The notes under the pieces: generated by a model
What the model was told of the DNA's origin: nothing
The model's database searches: none
Seen by the model: the letters and a program-made list of their open reading frames with translations, nothing else
Shown here: positions 14,920 through 22,386 of the stretch, piece by piece
Layout of the letters: each line of letters begins with the position of its first letter
Numbering within the stretch: position 1 is the first letter of the stretch
DNA from: Pseudobdellovibrionaceae bacterium
Lineage (GTDB): Bacteria > Bdellovibrionota > Bdellovibrionia > Bdellovibrionales > JAMPXM01
NCBI GenBank assembly: GCA_021463345.1
Contig: JAJTYM010000038.1
Location: forward strand, 1-33,398
Length of the DNA stretch: 33,398 bases
Direction: 5' to 3'
Made by a program: the position numbers and the translations under genes

Positions 14920-16362
14920 ATGGCCGACATCAAAAAGCATATTGTGATCGTCGACGATGACGACGCCATGAGATCGCTTCTCAGGGACTTCCTGGCGCCC
15001 GACGCCAGGGTCACGGATTTTCCGCTGGCCACCAAGGCCCTCGAATACCTGACCCGGTCCGGGATCGACGACGTCGATTTGATCATCTCCGACATCAACA
15101 TGCCTGAGATGACGGGCACCGAGTTCGCGGCCAAGTCGCGCGAGCTCCGGCCGAAGGTCCCCGTCATCCTGATCACGGCGTTCGGCTCCATCGAGTCGGC
15201 GATCGAAGCGATCCGAAGAGGCGCGTTCGATTACATAGTTAAACCGTTCCAGTTGAGCGAAATCAGCGTCACGATCGAGCGGGCGCTCCGTTTCCGCGAC
15301 CTTGAGACCGAGAACCGGCGGTTGAAGGTCGCTATTCGAAGCGCCAATTCCTTCTCCGACATCGTCGGGAAGAGCCCCGGCATGCAGCAGGTTTTCGATC
15401 TGGTCGGGCGCGTGAGCCAGGCGACCGCCAACGTCCTCGTCATGGGCGAAAGCGGCACGGGCAAAGAGCGCGTCGCACGCGCCATCCACAACCTCGGGCC
15501 GCGCGCGAAGAAGGCGTTCGTCGCCATCAACTGCACGGCCATCCCCGAAACCCTGCTCGAGTCCGAGCTTTTCGGCCACGCCAGAGGCTCGTTCACGGGC
15601 GCCGTCGGGCGGAAGAAGGGCCTGTTCGAGGAAGCGGAGGGCGGCACCATTTTCCTCGACGAGATCGGCGACATGGACGCGTCCGTGCAGGCGAAACTTC
15701 TGCGCGTGATCCAGGAGCGGAAGATCCGCCCGGTGGGCGACACGATCGACAAAACCATCGATGTCCGCGTCATCGCGGCGACCCACAAAGACCTCAAGGC
15801 GGCCATCAAGGACGGGAGGTTCCGCGAGGATCTGTACTATCGCCTGAGCGTCATCCCGATCGTGATCCCGCCTCTGCGCCATCGCCCCGAGGACATCCCG
15901 CTCTTGGCCGAGCATTTCCTCGAAAAGTACGCCGCCGCCAACGCGTCGAAAGTCACCGGCTTCGCGCCCGAAGCCATGCGCCGGTTGGTGAGCATGTCCT
16001 GGGAGGGCAACGTCCGCGAGCTCGAGAACGTCATCGAACGCGCCGTCGTGCTTTGCCGCGGCGACAAGATCGAGACGGGCGATTTGCCGCACGTCGAAAC
16101 GAGCGACGCCGAGACCGTGCTCGCGCAGGCGTCCGCGCAGATGCCGACCCTCGATGAGCTCGAGCGCCGCTACATGAAGCTCGTGCTCGAGAAAACGGGT
16201 GGCCGGAAAGAGAAGGCGGCGCAGATCCTCGGAGTCAACCGCCGCACGCTGTACCGGAAGGAACGCGAATACGGTTTCGTCGAAGCTTCCGGGGAGGACG
16301 GCGATTTGGCCGGTGACGCGCCCGCCGGCTCCGGATTCGACGGCGGTCTCGACGACGTGTAA
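14920..16362 (+). CDS. NtrC-family sigma-54-dependent response regulator
   Basis: A 480-residue bacterial enhancer-binding protein. The receiver has acidic residues 12-15, phospho-acceptor Asp58 (LIISDINMPEMTG) and Lys108. The AAA+ domain has Walker A GESGTGKE near 176-183, the sigma-54 contact loop at 223-228 reading GSFTGA instead of the usual GAFTGA, Walker B TIFLDE near 243, and conserved downstream segments (FREDLYYRL, WEGNVRELENVIE). The C-terminus carries a Fis-type helix-turn-helix (KEKAAQILGVNRRTLYRK), followed by an acidic/Gly-rich tail of about 30 residues. It activates transcription by sigma-54 RNA polymerase when phosphorylated. It is divergent from the PAS-kinase operon, a plausible phosphodonor. 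A GGGGGA precedes the ATG. Confidence 0.93.
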   Translation: MADIKKHIVIVDDDDAMRSLLRDFLAPDARVTDFPLATKALEYLTRSGIDDVDLIISDINMPEMTGTEFAAKSRELRPKVPVILITAFGSIESAIEAIRRGAFDYIVKPFQLSEISVTIERALRFRDLETENRRLKVAIRSANSFSDIVGKSPGMQQVFDLVGRVSQATANVLVMGESGTGKERVARAIHNLGPRAKKAFVAINCTAIPETLLESELFGHARGSFTGAVGRKKGLFEEAEGGTIFLDEIGDMDASVQAKLLRVIQERKIRPVGDTIDKTIDVRVIAATHKDLKAAIKDGRFREDLYYRLSVIPIVIPPLRHRPEDIPLLAEHFLEKYAAANASKVTGFAPEAMRRLVSMSWEGNVRELENVIERAVVLCRGDKIETGDLPHVETSDAETVLAQASAQMPTLDELERRYMKLVLEKTGGRKEKAAQILGVNRRTLYRKEREYGFVEASGEDGDLAGDAPAGSGFDGGLDDV

Positions 16363-16404
16363 AAACGGCGGCTCCCCCTCGGGGGAGGGCTGGGGCGCGC
16401 CGCC
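16361..16404 (-). terminator. Composite terminator of the cytochrome-like gene
   Basis: On the minus strand GGCGGC (16404-16399) pairs with GCCGCC (16372-16367), enclosing a 6-bp inner hairpin (TCCCCC/GGGGGA, 16386-16373), and is followed by TTTTT (16365-16361). It lies 30 bases past the stop at 16435 and overlaps the stop codon of the convergent sigma-54 activator gene. Confidence 0.6.
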
Positions 16405-16434
16405 CTCTCGAACGCGGTCCTGAATGGACGGCCA

Positions 16435-17703
16435 TTAGGGCCGTGGCCGCGGCTTGGCCGCAGGCGCTTTGGCCATTTTCTCCAGCGCCGAGAGTTTGCG
16501 TTGCACGCTTGAGGGGATGTCGGTGCCCCTCGTGCCGGTATAGCCCAGCCGTACGCTGTCGGCGAGGCGCGAATAGCACCCTTCTGCCCTGGGCGACGCC
16601 GGCTTCGTGCGGATGCAGGCTTCGTAGTAGCTTTCATGCAGGCTCCAGAACCCAAGGTCGCGGAGCGCTTCGTAGCAGACGCCGATGTAGTAATAGGCGT
16701 CGGCGGCCTCCTCTTTGGTGACTTTCTTCTTCAGCATATCGTGCAGGAGCGACGAGGCTTTCAAGTAGGCCACGTCGCCGCGCGCATCGGAGGGTGACTG
16801 TTGCATCAGCTGGCCGCGGATGACCAGCTCGCGCGCTGCGGCCAGGGTCGCCGAGCTGGAGGCGGGCGCCGTCGGGGTTTCGGCTTTCCACAGCGCGAGC
16901 TCTTTGAGCCAGACTTTGGCTTCTTCTTTGAGGGAGTCGGGGGCCGCCGGATGGGTCGAAACGCGTGTGGCGATTCTCGCGGCTTCGCCGATGTCTTTGC
17001 GCACACGGATCGCGACGGATAGCGCCACCCGCGCGGCCGATTCGAGATCGACGACCCGAGAGTCGGGTTTCGAACTGAACGTCGTTTCGAATTCCTGCGC
17101 TACCAGGTCGAACTGCCGAGTCGCCGCGTAGAATCGAACGCGCTCGGCGGCGCCTGCTCCGGCGAGGCCGCTGTTGAAGCCGGCGACGGGCTTCGCGCCG
17201 GGGGTCGCGGCGCGCGTGTGGCACGAGATGCAATGGGAGACCGACGTCTTCAGGAGCGACCGCGCGTAATCGAAATGACCCTCTTTGAACCCTTGATGCG
17301 CGCGTGTCACGGTTTCGTCGAACTCCGCGGAGATCACCTGAAGCGCCGGGTCGAGGTCCGGAGCGGCGAGGCCTTTCCCGCGCATCTTTTTTTGGTCGAT
17401 GTCATGCGCGAGCCCGGCGAGCTTTTCCGTCAAAGACTCGATCTTCGTTTTGTTGGCCGGATCTTTGAACTTCGTTTCGTCGTAAAGGAACGGGGCCAAT
17501 TCACCCAGAAAACGCGAGATCTCGTGCATCTTCATTTGCCAGGCCGCCGCGGGAGCCGGCGAGGAGCCGCTCATAGGAGACGCGTCAGCGGGTTTGGCGC
17601 CTTCGGCGCGCGCCGATCGAAAGGCCAGCCACCCGACGAGCAGGACCAGGCCGGCGATGAAGACCAAGCGGAAGGGCTTTCTCGAGGGTGTCACCGGTCG
17701 CAT
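16435..17703 (-). CDS. Monohaem c-type cytochrome-like exported protein
   Basis: A 422-residue exported protein. The N-terminus has a basic region (PSRKPFR), one hydrophobic helix at 13-27 and an AEGA-type junction near 33, so it is either cleaved or anchored. Residues about 55-162 are helical and end with a single haem-binding CISCH motif (Cys158, Cys161, His162). The placement of CxxCH near the end of a helical bundle resembles the cytochrome c'/c-556 group, though I could not confirm homology. Residues 175-410 are helical, TPR-like repeats (for example KEEAADAYYYIGVCYEALRD), with a Pro/Lys-rich tail. The start is supported by AAGGAG 9 bases upstream. It faces a universal stress protein gene. 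A redox or electron-transfer role in the periplasm is inferred only from the haem motif. Confidence 0.75.
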   Translation of the reverse strand: MRPVTPSRKPFRLVFIAGLVLLVGWLAFRSARAEGAKPADASPMSGSSPAPAAAWQMKMHEISRFLGELAPFLYDETKFKDPANKTKIESLTEKLAGLAHDIDQKKMRGKGLAAPDLDPALQVISAEFDETVTRAHQGFKEGHFDYARSLLKTSVSHCISCHTRAATPGAKPVAGFNSGLAGAGAAERVRFYAATRQFDLVAQEFETTFSSKPDSRVVDLESAARVALSVAIRVRKDIGEAARIATRVSTHPAAPDSLKEEAKVWLKELALWKAETPTAPASSSATLAAARELVIRGQLMQQSPSDARGDVAYLKASSLLHDMLKKKVTKEEAADAYYYIGVCYEALRDLGFWSLHESYYEACIRTKPASPRAEGCYSRLADSVRLGYTGTRGTDIPSSVQRKLSALEKMAKAPAAKPRPRP

Positions 17704-17981
17704 ATCAAAGCACTCCTTGTCGTTTCATTTGAGTTTGCAACCTCTGTTCCCGTTACGGCAACATCGTAAAGCGCTCGCGAGGGTCTATTGAGTCCATTTG
17801 GCTCGATAAGACGGGTTCGCGGGACATTTCCGGGGCCGGCGGCGGGCGATGGTCTCGCGGGGAGCGTTTCCGTTTCTCAGCAGGCGGGTACGGTCCGTGC
17901 AATCTTCGCTGGTGGAACGGCCGCGCGCCGGCCCAGGGCGACGAGGTCGAGTTCATCAACCTGGAACGAGGGGTTTGAGCC

Positions 17982-18866
17982 ATGGCGTTGAAAGTATTTT
18001 GGGCGATCGATCCGTTCGATGAAGGGAAAGAGATCCGCGGCAAAGCGTTGAAGGCCCTGGATTGGTTCGCGGCGAAAGGCTCCAGTCGGACGGCTGTCCA
18101 CGTCTATTCGCCGCCGGAAATCGCGTTCCCGGCGGTCGAGGTGTATCCGGTGGCGGCGGGTTGGCCTGAACCGAGCAGAAAAGAAGTGGCGAAGAAGCTC
18201 GCGGGATTGAAAGTCAAAGGGGTCAAGACCGAGATGATCGACACCGACTCGCCGTCTTTGACGGCGTCGGCGCGCGCGTTGGCGGGTTTCGTCGCCGATC
18301 GCCGGGGCGACCTGATCGTCGCGCCTACCCATGCGCGGACCGGCGTTCAACGGATCGTGTTGGGGAGTTTCGTGGAAACGCTCATCCATTTCGCGAAAAC
18401 CGATCTTCTGCTGTTTCGCCCGAGCGCGGTGTTGGCGGCGCGCGGGCCCAAACACATCGTTTACGCTCATGACTTCAGTCGGCGCGGCGACATCGGCCTC
18501 AAACGCGCTCTCAGGTACGCCGGGGAGTTCGGCGCGCGTTTGACGGTCTTACATGTGCCGCACCTGATTTTCGGCTTGAGGTCCATGGCGCAAGAAAGCG
18601 AAACGCAAGCGTATCGCGACAAGGTGTGGGCACGGGGTCGGCGCATCGACCGTCTCCTGACCGCCAGCGGGGTGGAGGGTTGCGTCGAGATCGCCACCGA
18701 GTGGGCACCGCTCGTGACGATGATCCTCAAATCAGCCGCGAAACTCAAAGCGGATGTCGTGGCCGTCACGGCGCAGTCGGGGCGATTCGCCGCTTTGCTC
18801 GGGGGCAGCGTCACGCGCGGCATCGTGAGAAACGCCGGAGTTCCGACGCTGGTTCTCAAAATCTGA
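17982..18866 (+). CDS. Tandem universal stress protein
   Basis: A 294-residue cytoplasmic protein with two UspA-like domains, about 1-148 and 156-294. The first ends in LIVAPTHARTGVQRIVLGSF and LLLFRP, the second in VVAVTAQSGRFAALLGGSV and AGVPTLVLKI; these are the places where ATP-binding Usp proteins carry G-2x-G-9x-G-S/T. In the first domain the pattern is partly degenerate (HARTGVQRIVLGSF) and in the second it is GRFAALLGGS, so nucleotide binding is uncertain. GAGGGG lies 8 bases before the ATG. The gene is divergent from the cytochrome-like gene across 278 bases with no clear promoter. Usp proteins accompany energy and redox stress in many bacteria; the local role is inferred. Confidence 0.88.
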   Translation: MALKVFWAIDPFDEGKEIRGKALKALDWFAAKGSSRTAVHVYSPPEIAFPAVEVYPVAAGWPEPSRKEVAKKLAGLKVKGVKTEMIDTDSPSLTASARALAGFVADRRGDLIVAPTHARTGVQRIVLGSFVETLIHFAKTDLLLFRPSAVLAARGPKHIVYAHDFSRRGDIGLKRALRYAGEFGARLTVLHVPHLIFGLRSMAQESETQAYRDKVWARGRRIDRLLTASGVEGCVEIATEWAPLVTMILKSAAKLKADVVAVTAQSGRFAALLGGSVTRGIVRNAGVPTLVLKI

Positions 18867-18898
18867 GCGCTCGATTCGTGCCGCGCGATCGCCGCCGC

Positions 18899-19378
18899 TC
18901 AGCGCGGCCGAGTGTCGCCGCTTTTTCGCGCGGGCGCGGGCCTGCTGATTTTCGTGAAGCGTTCGCAGGATCCGGCGGATGAGCAGGGCTGCAAGCGTTC
19001 GTCGATGATCGTGCGCATGGTCAGATGATCCCGGTCGCGCAAGTCGGCCAGCAGAACCAGTCGTTTGCCGTGGCCGTCTTTCGTGACGATCCGGACATCG
19101 ATGCGCGCGCTCGTATGGGGCGTGATGGCGATGCCGGTGGCGAGGGTTTCGCCTTTGTCGCTCAGCAACCAGACGGCCGCGCCCCAGCGGAACGTGTCTC
19201 GCGTCATTTCCCGGATCACGAGCGTGTAGTCGCCGTCGGCCGAGAGCCACTCGCCGGTCACGTGCGCGAATGGGAATGGGCACTCCTCGCAAGCGGCCCG
19301 CGCCGCTCGAGGGAGGGAGAGGGCCGCGAGCAGGGCGAAAACCAAGGACAGGGCGAAAGACGAAGCGGTGCGTGCCAT
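18899..19378 (-). CDS. Small secreted cysteine-containing protein, function unknown
   Basis: A 159-residue protein that I do not recognise. Residues 1-28 form a clear signal peptide (hydrophobic FALSLVFALLAALSL, cleavage after ARA), giving a mature protein that begins ACEECPFPF. Four cysteines, two at the mature N-terminus (30 and 33) and two near the C-terminus (LQPCSSAGSC), could make disulphides. The middle is beta-rich and ends in a basic, polar tail. The ATG has AGGAG 7 bases upstream and lies only 9 bases after the stop of the TPR/winged-helix regulator, so the two are almost certainly in one operon. It could be a target, sensor or partner of that regulator; nothing in the sequence decides. 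Confidence 0.75.
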   Translation of the reverse strand: MARTASSFALSLVFALLAALSLPRAARAACEECPFPFAHVTGEWLSADGDYTLVIREMTRDTFRWGAAVWLLSDKGETLATGIAITPHTSARIDVRIVTKDGHGKRLVLLADLRDRDHLTMRTIIDERLQPCSSAGSCERFTKISRPAPARKSGDTRPR

Positions 19379-19387
19379 TTGAATCTC

Positions 19388-20587
19388 CTATCCCTGCAGG
19401 ATCTGGATCTTGACGGTCGGGTCGAAGCAATAGCCGTTTTTCGAGCGAACGATGTAGTCCTCGCGACCGGGGAGTTCGCGTCGGCCGAGGAGCGCGCGCA
19501 GGCGCTTGACTGTAACATAAATTTTGTTGTCATGAACGCCTGGGTCGTAGGCTTCGTTCCAGACGCGGTTCGCGATCTCCTCTTTGGTGAAGACCCGGCC
19601 CGGCTCGAGCATGAGCAAGAAGGCGAGATCGCGGAGCACGAAACGCCCTTGCAGGCGGATCGTTCGGTCTCGACGGTCGAAGATGAGGCTCTGCTGCAGA
19701 TCGAGGCGGAAATCGCAGAGCGCGCGGCCATCCCCGCGGCCGTGCGTCTCGATGGCCGTGTCCACGAGTTTGGCGAGTCGGGGCATTTCGGCCGCATCCA
19801 CGTTGTGGCGGGCGAGATCCAGGTAGTGGCGCGCGGCCGCGGCGTCGCCTTTGCGGAAATACACGCTCCAGTGAGCGTGCAGCACGTGCACGAACAAAAA
19901 CGCGTTCGGGTGCGCGCGCAAGAAACGGTACGCTTCTTCGAGCGCGAGGAGCGCGTCGTCGTACTTGTCTTGGTTCCGCAGGATCAGGCCGCGCAGGATC
20001 AGCGCTCCGCTTTCGGCCTCGGGCGCGCGCGTCGCCGTGAAAAGGATCCGCAATTTTTCGAGGTGCGTGAGCGCCTCGCTCAGGTGGCCCTCGCTGAAAT
20101 GCACGTTGGCCAATCCCAGTATCGGGTACGCGAGGGCCTGGTTGTCCTCGGCGGCGAGGGCGCATTCGATCGACAGGCGGAAGTGCATGAGCGCGTTGTT
20201 GAACGATTCTTTTTTGTACGCGTAACAGACGCCGAGCGTGTAGTGCACGCGCGACTCGAGAAGCTTGGGCAGATCCGAGCGCCCGAGGCGGGAGAGCAGG
20301 CGCTCTTCGAGGTCGTGGATCGCGCGCTCATCGCCCCATTCGGCGTAGATACGCAACATCGGGACCGCGACCTCGACCCAGCGCCTGAATTCATCCTGGT
20401 CCCAGAAAAGGCGTTCGGCGTTCGAGAAGTGAACGATGGCTTCCCGGAACGCGGCTCGCGCGTAGGCGTGCCGCCCCTCGCGTTCGTAGAGCTCAGCCGG
20501 GGTGACGCTCAACAACGGATCTTCTTCCGCCGAGATGGGCGTCCGTTTGGAAGCGTTCGTTTTTGCGTCCTCGGCGTCGAATTGCAT
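19388..20587 (-). CDS. TPR-containing winged-helix transcriptional regulator
   Basis: A 399-residue cytoplasmic protein with an unusual order of parts. Residues about 20-290 are helical tetratricopeptide-like repeats (YTLGVCYAYKKESFNNALMH, YPILGLANVHFSEGHLSEAL, HWSVYFRKGDAAAARHYL). Residues about 305-399 form an OmpR/PhoB-type winged helix: a beta-sheet entry (IRLQGRFVLRDLAFLLML), the positioning and recognition helices (FTKEEIANRVWNEAY and DNKIYVTVKRLRALLG) and the wing (YIVRSKNGYCFD). SARP regulators carry the winged helix first and the TPR-like domain second, so this is the reverse. No receiver domain is present. The start at 20587 follows AGAGA; an in-frame ATG further upstream is possible but poorly supported. 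It is followed at once by the secreted-protein gene and is divergent from a lipoprotein gene across a palindromic site. Confidence 0.85.
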   Translation of the reverse strand: MQFDAEDAKTNASKRTPISAEEDPLLSVTPAELYEREGRHAYARAAFREAIVHFSNAERLFWDQDEFRRWVEVAVPMLRIYAEWGDERAIHDLEERLLSRLGRSDLPKLLESRVHYTLGVCYAYKKESFNNALMHFRLSIECALAAEDNQALAYPILGLANVHFSEGHLSEALTHLEKLRILFTATRAPEAESGALILRGLILRNQDKYDDALLALEEAYRFLRAHPNAFLFVHVLHAHWSVYFRKGDAAAARHYLDLARHNVDAAEMPRLAKLVDTAIETHGRGDGRALCDFRLDLQQSLIFDRRDRTIRLQGRFVLRDLAFLLMLEPGRVFTKEEIANRVWNEAYDPGVHDNKIYVTVKRLRALLGRRELPGREDYIVRSKNGYCFDPTVKIQILQG

Positions 20588-20706
20588 GCGCGAATCTCTG
20601 CTGGTTAGGAGATTTTGCAGTAACTTACACATTCTTAAACAGAGTGAAAACAGTTTCAGGATTTGGGAAAAAATAGCAGCCTTGGGAATGAGAGGCGCAA
20701 AGCACA

Positions 20707-20732
20707 CTTTCATGACCTGGCGATCATGAAAG
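20707..20732. promoter_or_regulatory. Perfect 9-bp inverted repeat, candidate operator
   Basis: CTTTCATGA (20707-20715) and its exact reverse complement TCATGAAAG (20724-20732) flank 8 bases. It sits between the divergent TPR/winged-helix regulator (start 20587) and the lipoprotein (start 20761). The right arm covers the putative -35 of the lipoprotein. The 17-base half-site spacing (about 1.6 helical turns) suits a dimer. Confidence 0.55.
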
Positions 20733-20754
20733 ACGATCCGAAACCCGCTCTTAT
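20726..20754 (+). promoter_or_regulatory. Candidate leaderless promoter of the lipoprotein
   Basis: ATGAAA (20726-20731) and TCTTAT (20749-20754) are 17 bases apart, each matching 4 of 6, and the -10 ends 6 bases before ATG at 20761, which has no ribosome-binding site. The -35 lies within the right arm of the inverted repeat at 20707-20732. Confidence 0.4.
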
Positions 20755-20760
20755 CGTTTC

Positions 20761-21423
20761 ATGAGCTGTCCGGTCTTGATCCGCTTGGCCCTGATGACTC
20801 CGTTTTTCCTTCTCGGCCCCTCCTGCGGACGGATCTCAACGCCTTCTCCGGTTTCGGCGCCCGAGCCGACCTCGGCCCCGCAAGCGACGCCGGAGCCGTC
20901 GCCGCGAGGATCTTGGGATGTCGTGCGGGTCCGGTGGGCGGCGTTCGAAGTGGAAGAGGGGGGCTGCGCGAGCGGTTTTTTTGAATTCCTCGCCAGCGGG
21001 GAGTTTCGGGATTCGGGATGCGGCCGGGCCCGGACGGGTTCTCTTTCCGCCGCCGATCTCGCGAAGCTCGATGGATTGGTGAACGGGATCCTCGATCGGC
21101 TCGATCGGCGCTTGGTTTGCCGCCCTCCGGAGATCGTCGACTACAGCGAGAGCGTCATGGTCAAAACGCCGGCGCGCCAGGATTACCGGACCGTTTTCAG
21201 TTTCAACGAGGACGAGCTTTGTTTTCGCGGCGACCGGCGAAACGCCGAGGAGTTCTTGCACGCCGTCGGTGAGATCCGCGCGCGGCAATCGGCGCCGGAG
21301 CCGAGAGCGGGGGGAGCGCGCTCGGCCAGCGCGCCCCGGCCCAAGGGACTCGGTTACAGATTGATGTTCGCCGAGAGGGCGACGTTGGTTTTTTCGCTCT
21401 TGATGTCGGCCCAAACCCACTGA
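20761..21423 (+). CDS. Putative lipoprotein, function unknown
   Basis: A 220-residue protein that I do not recognise. It starts with a short hydrophobic segment and a possible lipobox ending GPSC at residue 22, although Gly at -3 makes this imperfect; plain secretion is an alternative. A Pro/Ser/Ala-rich linker (about 25-50) leads to a domain of about 110 residues with several cysteines (GGCASGFFEF, DSGCGRARTG, LVCRPPEIVDY, DELCFRGDRR) that may form disulphides. The last 23 codons overlap the convergent outer-membrane-protein gene by 70 bases, so the true C-terminus may have been extended by loss of an earlier stop. No Shine-Dalgarno is seen at 20761. It shares its upstream region with the TPR/winged-helix regulator and may be under its control. 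Confidence 0.65.
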   Translation: MSCPVLIRLALMTPFFLLGPSCGRISTPSPVSAPEPTSAPQATPEPSPRGSWDVVRVRWAAFEVEEGGCASGFFEFLASGEFRDSGCGRARTGSLSAADLAKLDGLVNGILDRLDRRLVCRPPEIVDYSESVMVKTPARQDYRTVFSFNEDELCFRGDRRNAEEFLHAVGEIRARQSAPEPRAGGARSASAPRPKGLGYRLMFAERATLVFSLLMSAQTH

Positions 21424-22259
21424 ACGTTGGGGTAGAGGTACAGGTCACGCGCGACGGAGATGCCGACGCCGAAGGATTGGGTCGGGTCGTCGCGGATGAA
21501 CCGGCCCTTGTCGGCGGTCGTGTTGTAATAGGTGAACCCGCGATACACCGTGCGCAGCGAGAACCGATCGGTGAGCGCTTGCTCCGCGAACGGATACGCG
21601 CCGATGGCGTCTTGCAGGCCCGCGCCCCCGGCCCGGTAGATCTCGCGCGAGTAAAGCACGCCGACGCCGATGTCGGTGCCGGTCGAGAATGAAGTCAGGA
21701 CGGTGTAGTCCGCGCCGGCCGAAAAGTTCAGACGTTTGATGTCGACGGCCTGGTCGGCCGTGTATTTGGTGAACGAGGTGCCCAAGACGTTCTGGAAGCG
21801 GCCCGCTTTGAAGACGCGCGAGTAGGAGACGTACGGGTTCTCGACTTGGCCGCGCTGCCCCTCGTAGGTGGGCGTGAGCCAGCCGACGCCGACGCCGAGG
21901 TTGAGGTTGTCGTGATCGGTCATGCGGTATTTGCCGGAGACCGATCCGGTGAGCTTCGCCGGGTCGGTATAGAGCGTGCCAGGGCTCAGGTTCGGGCGCT
22001 CTTTGGCGAGAGGTTTTTCGATCGAGCCGCCGTTATAGTTGAAGGCGGTTTGCAGTGAGTAGCGCCTCTTGGCGCCGGTCGAGGCGCGCAGGCGGGCGTT
22101 GGTGATCTCCTCGTCGACGTCTTTCGGCGGCGCAGTCGGAGCCTTTGCTTTTGTCTGCGTCGAGACTTCTTCCTGCGCGGAGACGGCGTCTTGCGCGTTG
22201 ACGTGAAGAGAGAGAGTCAGAACGGCGAACATCGGTAGAATCCGGAACATTGAAATCAT
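21354..22259 (-). CDS. Outer-membrane beta-barrel protein
   Basis: A 301-residue predicted outer-membrane protein. The signal peptide (MFRILPMFAVLTLSLHVNAQ) is followed by a Thr/Lys/Pro-rich linker to about residue 60. The rest alternates polar and aromatic residues in amphipathic strands, for example RYSLQTAFNYNGGS, GSVSGKYRMTDHDNLNLGVG and RFSLRTVYRGFTYY. It ends with strand NVALSANINL, close to the usual aromatic-terminated barrel end. About twelve strands would fit the length, but I cannot count them reliably. An alternative start at 22250 removes three residues; neither start has a good ribosome-binding site. It resembles the uncharacterised barrels common in Bdellovibrio relatives. Its function could be transport or adhesion; none is shown. 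It overlaps the convergent lipoprotein gene by 70 bases. Confidence 0.8.
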   Translation of the reverse strand: MISMFRILPMFAVLTLSLHVNAQDAVSAQEEVSTQTKAKAPTAPPKDVDEEITNARLRASTGAKRRYSLQTAFNYNGGSIEKPLAKERPNLSPGTLYTDPAKLTGSVSGKYRMTDHDNLNLGVGVGWLTPTYEGQRGQVENPYVSYSRVFKAGRFQNVLGTSFTKYTADQAVDIKRLNFSAGADYTVLTSFSTGTDIGVGVLYSREIYRAGGAGLQDAIGAYPFAEQALTDRFSLRTVYRGFTYYNTTADKGRFIRDDPTQSFGVGISVARDLYLYPNVQWVWADIKSEKTNVALSANINL

Positions 22260-22386
22260 CGGCCCCCCAGCCTTGTTGAAGTCCTGGCCCTATTCCCATT
22301 TAATCCAAAACGTTCGTCAAGCAAGGGAATGTTAGGCATCGTGTCAAAAATTTCGTTGAAAGCACGCTGAGACGCGGACCCGGGCA

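Noticed and set aside
18864-18907. Inverted repeats between the stress protein and the secreted-protein gene
   Set aside because: Six-base arms with long or competing loops and no T-run; expected by chance at this GC content.
22342-22347. Perfect TTGACA on the minus strand upstream of the outer-membrane barrel gene
   Set aside because: No acceptable -10 at 16-18 bases; the hexamer 17 bases on is TTGCTT.
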